A stretch of 64,000 nucleotides of DNA from Embleya scabrispora DSM 41855 (GTDB lineage Bacteria > Actinomycetota > Actinomycetes > Streptomycetales > Streptomycetaceae), in NCBI RefSeq assembly GCF_000372745.1, contig NZ_KB889561.1, positions 167,287 to 231,286 of the forward strand. Direction: 5' to 3'. Below the pieces are notes generated by a model. It ran no database searches. It was given only the letters and a program-made list of their open reading frames with translations, and was not told the origin of the DNA. Shown here one piece after another: positions 43,910 to 54,100 of this stretch (within the stretch, counting starts at the first letter, position 1; each line of letters starts with the position of its first letter). The translations under genes and the position numbers were made by a program.

Positions 43910-46900
43910 CTACGGCCTGTTCTCGACCACGACCGCCTCGTCGTCCGAGTGCACCGAAAGGTGGTGCCGGGTGTCCGGTTGGTCGGACAGCCAGGCGACC
44001 CGGTTCTCCACGTCCACGACGACCCGGGCGGGATGTTCGCCGTGGGCTCGTGCCACGTGCTCGCGCATCGCGACCTCCTCCGCGTGCAGTCGGGCCGGGG
44101 CCCCGGCCGGCAGACCGTAGACGTAGGCAAGCCCACCGGTCGGCCAGTCGGCCTGTTCCAGGACGGCCCGGTCCAGCCGGCTGGCGCCCCCGACGACCTG
44201 GGACAGGCTCATCTTCGGCGCGGGTCGGCGCTCCAGGAGGAAGGCCCGCCGATCGGCGCCGGATTGCAGTTCCAGCACACTCGGCGGGGAGACCATGCTG
44301 ACGTTGCGGAACGCGGCGCACAGCCGGTCCCCCGCCAGGACCTGGAAGTCGACGAAGAGGAGGTCACCCTCGGCTCCGGCCGGACGGGCCTCCACCCGCA
44401 GTTGCCCCTCGGTGGGGAACGGGGCGAAGAGGTCCATGCGGACCAGGCCGTGCGGGTAGGGCACCACGTTGGGCCCGACCTGTGGGTAGGGCAACCAGAA
44501 CACCCGATCGGCGATGATGTGCGTCGCCGCGTCGAGCAGCCCGGGATGGGTGAAGGTGCCGGGCACGGAGCCCCGTTCCGCCTCCAGGATTCCCACGGCG
44601 CCGGCACTGCCGTAGCCGACCTCGGTGAGATACCGGAAGGCCGGACCGTGCGGCAGGCGATGGGTGAGATACGGCAGTTCGGCCCGTTGGGCATCCGTGA
44701 GCGGCGGCAGCGGAGCCGGCGGGTCGAGCCGGTCGAACGTGATCGTCGCCTCGGCGACGAGTTCGAACCGGGACAGCGCCTCGTTCGGGGCCGGGCGCCA
44801 CATCAGCAGGCTGACGTGCACGTCCCGGCCGCGATCGGCCATCGGCTCGACCCGGGTGAGCAGTCGCGTGGTGCTCACCACCGGGATCCAGCGCTGGAGG
44901 CGCAGTTCCCGCAGGCCGGTCGCCCGCAGACCGGTGTACGTGCTCGCCGCCTGGAACAGGTGGTCCACCGTGCACATCATCGGCAGCACCGGCAAGGTCC
45001 AGGTGGGACAGTGGTCCAGCACCCACGGATCGCCGTCGGGGCTGACGACGAACTCACGCTCGGCCGGGCCGGGTTGCGGCACCCGAACCGGTTCGGCGAC
45101 GTCGGCGACCTCGGCGGCCGGCCCGGTCGGCGGAATCGGCCCGCCCGGCCCGCCCGGCCCGGCCGGCTCACCCGGCGGGAGCGGGGCGGCGGGCGGGATC
45201 GGGGCGGCCGGTGGAACCAAGGTGGCCAGGGTGCCCGGTTCCTTCATTCCTGCCGAGCCCGGTACGAACGCGCCCGCTTCCGGCTGCGGCTGTTGGAACA
45301 TGCCGGCGACGTCGAGCAGCGCCCGGGTCGCCTGCCGCTGCACCTCCAGGAACAGCAGGTGGTTCTCGTGTCGAGTGTTCAGGAACTCCACATGCGTCCT
45401 GCCGACGGCCCGCTGGTGAGCACTGAGCGCGGTCGGTACCAGGGTCTCCTCGACCGGGACCGGGACCGGGGTCGAAAGCGGTGCCGCAACCCGGACCGGG
45501 ACAGGGGCCGGAGCCGGGACCGGGACCGAAGCCGACCCGTCGATCGGGGTCGCCGGCGGGAGTGGAGCCCGGGTCGGCGCCGGTGTGGATACGCCGATCT
45601 CGGCCGCCGGCACCGGGCGGGCCGCGGGCAGCGACACGAGTTCCCGCGCCGGGCCCGCGTTCTGGAGCCGAAGCACGTTCCTGAGGTCGAAGAAGGCGAT
45701 GCTGGACAACCGCCGGGCGGGCGTCTGCCCGTCGGCCCTTCGTCCCAGTGTCGCGATGCCCGTTGCGGCCGGAGCAGTGTCCATCGCGGTCAGGAAGAGG
45801 TCGGCCGCCGGCGCCCCGAGCGGGGCGATGGTCACCTTCGCCCTGCCCAACTCCGGCTGCGGAAGCGCCTGGGCACCCACGGCCGGCACGCTGCGGTGGT
45901 ACAGGGCCACGGTCGCGCATGCGACGCCGAGGAGGCCGGCGGCGCAGTGCGGGCGCCCGAACAGGCCGGAGGGATCCAGCCGGGCCGGCCGGGCCGACGG
46001 TGCGGGCGACGCTTCGTGGTCGCCGACCACCAGATCGACGGCGGCCTGCGTCGCGTCGGCGGCCCGGTCGTCGGCCTGCGGGTCGATGACGGCGAGGACG
46101 GGGTCGCCGTCCCGGCGGGCGTGGTCGAGTCGCTTGAGCGCCAGCACCACGGCCGCGTTCCCCTCGGCTCCGGGGAGTCCGAGATCGCGGACGACCGCTC
46201 GGTGCACCACCGTGGAGGCGAGGTCGACCGCGCCCACGAGCGCCGCGTCGCTCGCTCCACTGCCGATCGCGTCGACCGCGAGGTCGAGCGCGCGGATGCC
46301 GGAAGCCTCCTCCGCGCACACCGCGACGCTGGCGTCGGTCAGCCGGAGCTGCGCACTGATCCGGTTGGCGGCGATGTTGCCCAGGCCCCCGAGGGACCAC
46401 GGCGGGCAGTTCAACGGGTCGACGACGCGATCCTCGGAGGACGCCGCCGCCGCTGCCGCCGACCGGCGGGCTTCGAGGGTGGTGCGGTTGTGCCAGACGG
46501 AAAACTCGGCGTGCACGGTCGCGCTGCCGACGCCCACGAGCACCATGGTGCGCTCTTCGGGCAGTGTCACCGCGCGGGCCGCGTCCCGGGCGGCCTCCAG
46601 GACCAGCAGGTGTTCGCCGGAGGTCTGGAGCATGTCGTTGGGCGGCATCCGCAGGCCGTCCACGCGCAGTTCGACCGTACGCGGTGGCCGCAGCCTGGGC
46701 TCGCCTTCCAGCAGGGCCTCGACGAAGTCGCCGGTGGTGTCGCCGTCGCCGACGCGGGCGCCGAGGCCGACGATCGCCACCTGGTGCCGCCGGCGCCCGG
46801 CGGGGCCGGGCACGGCCCCGCCGGGGAAGGAGGTGGATGCCCGGTCGGCGGTGTTCCAGGCGTCCACGACCAGGTGGGCGTTGACCCCGCCGAAGCCGAA

Positions 46901-48145
46901 GCCGCTGACCGCGGCGCGCCGCAGTCCCTGCCATTCCTCCGGTTGGGACGGCGGCCGCAACGGTGTCCCGCGCAGGGCCTCGTTGGCCTCGTCGGCGCCG
47001 ACGGTCGGCGGCACCGTGCCGTGCTCCATCGCGCCCAGCACCTTGAGCAGGGCGGCGCCCGACGCGGCGGTGAGCGGATGGCCCAGGTTGCCCTTGACCG
47101 ATCCGATCGGCAGGTCCGTGCGTTCGGCGAAGATCCGGGCCGCACAGCTCAGTTCCACGGTGTCCCCGACCGCGGTGCCGGTGGCGTGGCATTCCAGCAG
47201 GGACACCGTCTTGGGGTCGATGCCCGCGGCCCGGTAGGCCAGACTCATCGCGCGTTGTTGCCGGCCTCCGTCCGGGACGAGCATGCCGCCCCGGCCGCCG
47301 TCGTTGGTGGCCCCGATGCCGCGGATCACGCCCAGGATGGGCACGTCCGCGGCCAGGGCGTCCTCCAGTCGCATCAGGGCGAACATCGCGGTCCCCTCGG
47401 CGGGGACCAGGCCGTCGGCGTCGCGGTGGAAGGGCCGGGAGCGGGCGCTGGGGCTCAACGCCCCCAATCGGCCCATGCCGTGGCTGATGATCTCGGGTGC
47501 GCCGCCGTTGAGCGCCCCGGCGACCATCAGGTCCGCCTGCCGGAAGTGCAGCTTCCGGCAGGCGAGTTCGATCGCGTACAGCGCCGATGCGCAGGCCGCC
47601 TCCAAGACCACCGCGCCGGCCCGCAGTTCGAACGCCTGGGCCACGAGCTGCGCCGGGAGCCCGAAGCAGAAGCGGCTCATCGGGATCGGCGCGTGCCGGT
47701 CGTGCCGGGGCCAGCCGGCCCGGACCTCGGCCGGCTGGGAGCGCAACCAGACGTCCTCGGCGTAGGCGACCATCGACGTGGTCGGGCACGAGATATTGCC
47801 CAGGACCAGGCCGGTGCGTCGGTGCAGGCCGAGCCGATCGACCTCGGCGAGCGCCTGCCGGGTCGCGTGGACGACCCAGCGGACGGTCGGATCGAGGCCC
47901 TTGATCTGCTCGGCGTCGATGGCCAGGCCATTCGGATCGAAGCGCTCCTCGAACCCGGTGACGTGGCCGAACACGGTGCTCGCGGGGTCGGCCCCGCTCC
48001 ACTCGGGCCCGGCTGTCGGGCGCCCGATGGAGAACGGGGTCAGCCGTACCGCGCCGGAGACCACGGTGTCCCACAGTTCGGCGGGATTGTGTGCTCCGGG
48101 CAGGACGCAGCCGCGTCCCACGATGGCGATTGCCGGAAAGTCCAT
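43910..48145 (-). CDS. PfaC-like iterative PKS subunit: KS-CLF-DH
   Basis: 1411 aa from the ATG at 48145, 5 bases after the stop of the PfaA-like gene, RBS GAGGGG. KS (about 1-430) has its full triad: Cys in EAACASA near 178, His in ECHATGT, His in KGNLGHPLTAAS. A second, degenerate KS (about 450-850) starts HQVAIVGLGARVG; where the Cys should be it reads CAEEASG, so it is a chain-length-factor-type domain. A Pro-rich linker (850-1015) holds a helix with FLEVQRQA. A PS-DH double hot-dog domain follows (about 1020-1300): VLDHCPTWTLPVLP and later GLLDAATH. The C-terminal 100 residues are unassigned. The second dehydratase seen in marine PfaC is absent. Confidence 0.9.
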   Translation of the reverse strand: MDFPAIAIVGRGCVLPGAHNPAELWDTVVSGAVRLTPFSIGRPTAGPEWSGADPASTVFGHVTGFEERFDPNGLAIDAEQIKGLDPTVRWVVHATRQALAEVDRLGLHRRTGLVLGNISCPTTSMVAYAEDVWLRSQPAEVRAGWPRHDRHAPIPMSRFCFGLPAQLVAQAFELRAGAVVLEAACASALYAIELACRKLHFRQADLMVAGALNGGAPEIISHGMGRLGALSPSARSRPFHRDADGLVPAEGTAMFALMRLEDALAADVPILGVIRGIGATNDGGRGGMLVPDGGRQQRAMSLAYRAAGIDPKTVSLLECHATGTAVGDTVELSCAARIFAERTDLPIGSVKGNLGHPLTAASGAALLKVLGAMEHGTVPPTVGADEANEALRGTPLRPPSQPEEWQGLRRAAVSGFGFGGVNAHLVVDAWNTADRASTSFPGGAVPGPAGRRRHQVAIVGLGARVGDGDTTGDFVEALLEGEPRLRPPRTVELRVDGLRMPPNDMLQTSGEHLLVLEAARDAARAVTLPEERTMVLVGVGSATVHAEFSVWHNRTTLEARRSAAAAAASSEDRVVDPLNCPPWSLGGLGNIAANRISAQLRLTDASVAVCAEEASGIRALDLAVDAIGSGASDAALVGAVDLASTVVHRAVVRDLGLPGAEGNAAVVLALKRLDHARRDGDPVLAVIDPQADDRAADATQAAVDLVVGDHEASPAPSARPARLDPSGLFGRPHCAAGLLGVACATVALYHRSVPAVGAQALPQPELGRAKVTIAPLGAPAADLFLTAMDTAPAATGIATLGRRADGQTPARRLSSIAFFDLRNVLRLQNAGPARELVSLPAARPVPAAEIGVSTPAPTRAPLPPATPIDGSASVPVPAPAPVPVRVAAPLSTPVPVPVEETLVPTALSAHQRAVGRTHVEFLNTRHENHLLFLEVQRQATRALLDVAGMFQQPQPEAGAFVPGSAGMKEPGTLATLVPPAAPIPPAAPLPPGEPAGPGGPGGPIPPTGPAAEVADVAEPVRVPQPGPAEREFVVSPDGDPWVLDHCPTWTLPVLPMMCTVDHLFQAASTYTGLRATGLRELRLQRWIPVVSTTRLLTRVEPMADRGRDVHVSLLMWRPAPNEALSRFELVAEATITFDRLDPPAPLPPLTDAQRAELPYLTHRLPHGPAFRYLTEVGYGSAGAVGILEAERGSVPGTFTHPGLLDAATHIIADRVFWLPYPQVGPNVVPYPHGLVRMDLFAPFPTEGQLRVEARPAGAEGDLLFVDFQVLAGDRLCAAFRNVSMVSPPSVLELQSGADRRAFLLERRPAPKMSLSQVVGGASRLDRAVLEQADWPTGGLAYVYGLPAGAPARLHAEEVAMREHVARAHGEHPARVVVDVENRVAWLSDQPDTRHHLSVHSDDEAVVVENRP

Positions 48146-48150
48146 GCCCC

Positions 48151-51100
48151 TCACGCGTCCGTCGAGATCAGCGCGGCGGCTCGGTTCGAGCTGGACAGGT
48201 CCGGTCGGTAGACCATTTCCACGCCGGCGAGCACGGCCAGAACCTGCTCGGCGCCGTCCTGTTCGATGGTGAGCCAGACGTCGCAGATCGCGTTGTCGGT
48301 GCCCTGCATGACGCTGTGCACGGTGCACTTCACGGGCGCCTCCACGGCGCCGGTCGACAACACGCGCACCTCACGGATGCCCATCGGCAACGATTGCACG
48401 CCGGCCGAGGACAGTACCCACAGGCAGGCCGCCTGGAGCGCGCCGTCCATGACGAGCGGGTCGGTCTGCCAGGTGTCGTCCGCCCAGCCGAGCCGCCGTG
48501 CCCCGACGAGGTCGCAGGTCGCCCCGGTGGAACTCATCCCGTTGATCGTGTGGATGGCGTGGAAGAGCGGGCCGTGGAAGAGCATGCCTCCGTCGTAGAA
48601 GGCGCTCCCCGGTTGTACTTCGAAGCTCTCGTCGACGGGTTGCGCGGCCGGGGCGGTCATCTTCGCCGCCTCGCCCGGACCGGCGAGAGCCGCGTAGTGC
48701 AGGGCACCGTCGAGACTCTTGAGTTCCAGACGCAGCGGGGCGTCGGCGTGGGTGTCGTCGGGGCGCACGTGCACCCGCAGTCGGGTCTCCTCCTCCCCGA
48801 ACTTGTCCAGCGCGATGGTGCGCAGCACGCGCAGGTCGCGAACCAGCACACCGTCGTTGCCGGGCAGGGCGGTACACGCGGCGTGGGTGAACCATTCCAG
48901 GACCAGTGCCACGGGCACCACGGGACGTCCCGCGATGCTGTGATCGACCAGGTAGGGGTGGGTGTCGGCGCCGACGACGATATCCGTGACGTTCGTACGG
49001 TCCGTCGCCTCGGCGGCGGGACCCGCCGTGCCGGCGGCGAGGGAGACGCAGGCGGGGCCCGGCTGTTCCAGCTCGGTCATGAAGGCCCTGACTCCGGCGG
49101 CCTCTTCGAGGAGCGGGACACCGAGTCGACGGAAGTGCTCGGCGTGCGCGGGGGAAACCATGCCGGCGGCCCAGGGACCCCAGGCCACGGCCTTGACCGT
49201 GCATCCCGGGCGGTGCTTCGCCTCGGTCGCGGTGATCTGCTCCATGGCCTGGTTGGCCGCGGCGTAGTCGCACTGTCCGGCGGTCCCCAGTCGCGCGCTG
49301 ACCGAGGAGAAGGCGCACACCAGGCGCACCGGGTCGTCGGCGGTCAAGTCGAGGAGAGTGCGGAACCCGCGCACCTTGGTGTCGTAGACCGCGGTGAACT
49401 GGTCCTGGGTCTTGTCCGAGATGTTGCTGTCGGCGATGACCCCGGCGGCATGGATGATTCCGGTGATCGGGCCCCAGTCCCGGCGTACTTCGGCCAGTGC
49501 CTCGAAGACCCGCTCGCGGTCGGTCGCGTCGGCGGTGACGTAGCGGGTCTCCGCTCCGGCGACGGCCAACTCCTCCAGGGTGGTGCGGATTTCGCGGGAG
49601 GCGAGCACCCGGGCGGAAGCGAGGGCGAGTTCGGCCAGCGTCGGGGTCTTGCCGGTAGCCTCGTCGCGGCGGCCGCCCAGAATCTGCCGGATGGCGCTCT
49701 CGTCCGCGGCGCCACGCAGTTCGTCGTCCTCGTCGACGGGGCGGCTCCGGCCCAGGAGCAGGAACTTGGGCCGGTGGGCGCGGGCCAGCGCGAGCAGGCA
49801 GGACGCGGTGATGCCGCGGGCCCCGCCGGTGACGACGACCACGGGGTCCGGCCCGAGGTCGAGCGGCTGCGGTGATCCGATCGGCTCGGTGGTGCCGCGC
49901 AGCAGCGCGCGCGAGCCGTCGGCCGCCAGCGCGACGTCGGTGGTGTCGTCGCCGTGCAGGAGTTCGGTGGCGATGGCCTGGGCGATGTCCTGCGGGGCGC
50001 GCGCGGCCCGGTCGATGTCGATCGTCTTGATCGAGGCGTGCGCCCATTCGTTCGCGGCGGTGCGGGCGAGCGCGGCGATACCCGCACAGCCCTCGCGGCC
50101 GCGCATGCCGGTGGTGCCGAACGCGCCGCCGGTGTCCTGGACGACGACCAGGACGCCGCCTCGGCGGTCCATGGCCTCGGCGATGGTGTGCAAGGTCGTG
50201 AAGACCTCGCGGGTGGGTGCGTCCGGGTCCTGCTCCGGGTCGATCCCGCGCAGGCCGGCGAGTACGATCACGGCGGTGGAGTCTTCGGTCACGCGGTCCG
50301 TGACGGAGGCTTTGATGCCCTCGCGTCGCAGCGTTTCCGCCAGGCATTCGGCGACACCGGTGCCGTCGTCGGTGATCAGCAGCGGTTGTTCGCGCAGGCC
50401 CTTGAGCGGGGCGCCGGCGGCGGGCTCGACGGGTACCAGGGTGGTGCCGGTGCGCAGGACCGTGAACTGCGGCGCAGGGTGCGTGGCCTGCGCGGGGATC
50501 TGCTCCTGCGCCCGGGCGACCGGCGCGGCCGGGGCGGCGACGGGGGCCTGGGTCTGCGCGGGGGCGCCCTGGGGGGTGCGCAGCGAGGTGATCTTGTCGG
50601 CGATCGCGGCGATCGTCCGCAGCCGGGCCAGGTCGGCCGGGTCCACGTCGGCCTCACCCGGAAAGTGGTCCCGCAACCGGGTCAGGATCTGCACCCGCTT
50701 GATCGAGTCGACCCCCAGGTCGACCTCCAGGTCCATCTCCGGCGTGAGCATCTCCACCGGATAGCCGGTCAATTCGGCCACGATCGCCAACGCCACATCC
50801 GCGCCGCTCTCCTGAACCGGCGCCGGGACGAGGGCCTGGGCCTGGTGGGCGGCCTGCGGGGCGGCGCCGTCGGACGCGCGCAGCGAGGTGATCTTCTCGG
50901 CGATCGCGGCGATCGTCCGCAGCCGGGCCAGGTCGGCCGGGTCCACGTCGGCCTCACCCGGAAAGTGGTCCCGCAACCGGGTCAGGATCTGCACCCGCTT
51001 GATCGAGTCGACCCCCAGGTCGACCTCCAGGTCCATCTCCGGCGTGAGCATCTCCACCGGATAGCCGGTCAATTCGGCCACGATCGCCAACGCCACATCC

Positions 51101-54100
51101 GCGCCGCTCTCCTGAACCGGCGCCGGAGCAGGAGCCGGTACAGGGACCGGAGCCGAAGCGGCGGCAACGGCGGGGGCCAGGGCCGGTGCCGGGACCTGCG
51201 GGAGCGCCGGCGGTGCCTGGACCGGACTGTGCTGCGTCGCGGGTGGCCCCGGAGCCGGGGCGACCTGTGCCACCGGCACGGGCGGCCGGGCCTGAGTGAC
51301 CGGGGTCGCCGGGTACTGCGTCACCGTGGGCGTCGCGGGGCTGATCTCCCGGGTGACGCGCGGCTGGCTCTCCAACGCGCGCGGGCTGGGCGCGAGCGGA
51401 GCGGGTGCCTCGACGGGAGTGTGGGCGGGGGCGGGCGCGGGCGCGGCTGCGGCTCGGGGCTCGGCTCCGGGCCGCCACGCCATCAGCGTGTCGAGCGAGG
51501 TCTTGGCCAGGTCGAGGTAGGAGGCGTGGCTGGCCGAGGTGGTGCTCTGGTAGGCGCTGTGCGCGTCGCCCGCCTGTCGCTGCACCTCCAGGAAGGCGTG
51601 CAGCCAGGCACCGGACGCGGTCACCGGCGTCCACGTGGACCCGGACGAGGTGACGTCGTGCGCCGTCGATTCCGCGGCCGGCACGTCGTGGGTGCGCACC
51701 GGAACGGCGGGGGTCGCCTGCACGGGAACGGGCGCCTGTACGGGCTCGGGTACGCGTGCGGGTGCGGGTGCGGGTGCGGCGACCTGTGCCACGGCGGTGA
51801 CCGGGGTCGCCGCGGGCGGCGCGGCCTGGATCCGGGCGGGCGGTGCCACCTGGGTCACGGCGGGCGGCGTCGAGAGCGCGGCGGCGACCTGCGGGGTCGA
51901 GGTCGTCGTCGGGCCGGCCGGCGGGGCCCCGGGGGACTGCTCGTGTACGGCGGGGGCTGCGGCGGTGCTCTCGCGGTGGTCCACGTCGGGGTTGGGACCG
52001 GAGATGGGGATGGTCATACCCGTCCTTGTCAACGATGGCGAAGGAGTGCTCGAGGTGAACGAGGCCCACAGCGGGGCGAAGTCCAAGGGGCGGCCGGCGA
52101 CGGCCAGCGCACCCAGGACGCGGTGCAGCGCGGCGAGTCCGGATCCCCGGGTGTGGTCCGCGCTCAGCGCGACGTGCGGCCGGTCCGCGAGGATCCTGCC
52201 GACCAGGCCGGTGAGTACCGTTCCCGGCCCGGCCTCCACGAACGTGCGGACGCCGTCCTCGTACATCGCCAGGATCATCTCGGCGAAGCGCACGGAGGAG
52301 GTGACGTGGTCGTGCAGCACGGTGCGGATTTCCGGCGCCGTGCCGGGATACGGCTTGGCGTCGGCGTTGCCGTAGACGGGCATCCGCGGCGCCGTGAACT
52401 CGTGCTTTTCCAGGGTGGGCCGCCACCCGGTGGTCGCGGACTGCAGCAGTGGGCTGTGGAAGGCACAGGAGACGGGGAGCCGTTGGGTGGGGAGCTTCTG
52501 CTCCTGTGCTCGCTTCTCCACCTTGGCGATGGCCGATTCCGCGCCCGAGACGACGTGCTGCGTCGGGGAGTTGTAGTTGGCAACCCAGGCTCGGCGGATG
52601 CCGCGGACCAAGTCGTCGGCTTCCTTGGCGGAGGCGGTGACCGCGAGCATCGCGCCCGACACCTTGCTCGCGTCGCGCAGGAGTTCGCCGCGGGCGCGGG
52701 CCAGGGCCATCATGGTTTCGTCGTCGTACACGCCGGCCGCGTTCAGGGCGGCGAGTTCGCCGAAGCTGTGCCCCGCCACGCAGTCGGGCTCGAAGCCGAC
52801 AGCGCCCAGGATCTCCCGGATCATCAACGCGTGGGCGGCGAGCGCCGGTTGCGCGACTTCGGTGGCCTTGAGTCGCTCGGCCTGCTCGCGCTTCGCCGCC
52901 TTGTCGACAACCGGGGGCGGGAAGACGGAGCGGTGCAGGAGGTGTCCGTCGATCTCGAAGCCCGCCAGCCGGTCCCACGCGGCGAGCGCGTGTGGCTGGT
53001 GCAGCACGACGTCCATACCCATGTCGGGGTACTGGCTGCCCTGTCCCGGGAACAGCAGCGCGATCTTGTCGGTCGAGGCGGGGCCGCATGCGTAGCGCAC
53101 GCCGGCCGGCGTGTGGAACGCGGTCTGCGGTTCGGCCACGATCCGGCGTCGGGCTTCGGCCGCGTGGGCCCGCAGGTCCTCCTCGTCGCGCACGACCAGG
53201 CACAGCCGGTGTGCCGCCGCGGCGTCGAAGGCGAGTTGGGTGCGGCGCGCCAGGTCGGCCGGCGGCGCGGTGTCGGCGGTCAGCGCGTCCAGAGCCGTGA
53301 CCAGCGCGGGGCCGGAATCGGCGCTCAGCAGGACCAGTTCGCTCGGCGCGCTGCGGGTGTGCGACGCGCCCGCCAAGGCGGGTTCGGCGGCACGGTGCTC
53401 TTCGAGCGTGACGTGGAAGTTGGTCCCGCCGAACCCGAAGCTGGAGACCGAGGCCCGGCGCGGGTGGTCGGCGTCCCGGATCCAGGGCCGGGTTCGGGTG
53501 CTCAGGTAGAACGGGCCCTTTTCCAGTTCCAGGGTGGGGTCGGTCCGGTCGGCCTTGAGCGTGGGCGGCAGGATCTTGTGGTGCAGTGCGAGCGCGGCCT
53601 TGGCCAGCCCGACGGCGCCCGCGGCGGTGCGGGTGTGACCGATCTGCGATTTCACCGATCCGAGCGCGCAGCGCGCGATGTCGGCCGGGTCGCCCGAACC
53701 GAACACCTCTTGCAGGGCCCTCACTTCGGCGGTGTCACCGGCCTTGGTGCCGGTGCCGTGCGCCTCGATCAGTTCCACCGTCGCGGGGCTGTAGCCCGCG
53801 CTGGCATAGGCCCGGCGTAGCGAGCGGACCTGACCGGCGACGGCGGGGGCGTAGATCGATGATCCGCGTCCGTCGGAGGAGGTACCCACGCCGCGGATGA
53901 CCGCGTAGATGCGATCGCCGTCGCGCTCGGCGTCCGCGAGGCGCTTGAGCATGACCATGGCCACGGCCTCACCCAGGAGGGTGCCGTCGGCGTCGGCGGA
54001 GAAGGGTCGGCACTCGCCCGACGGGGACAGCGCCGGGGTCTTGCTGAAGCAGGTGAACCCGAACGCGTCGGACAGCGGGTCCACGCCACCGGTGATCATC

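Noticed and set aside
43949..48211. 1420-codon plus-strand open frame
   Set aside because: Antisense shadow of the PfaC-like gene, created by high GC; no recognisable domains, and the minus strand has full KS and DH motifs.
49954..53820. 1288-codon plus-strand open frame
   Set aside because: Antisense to the PfaA-like megasynthase, of Gly/Arg-rich composition and including mirror copies of the ACP repeat.
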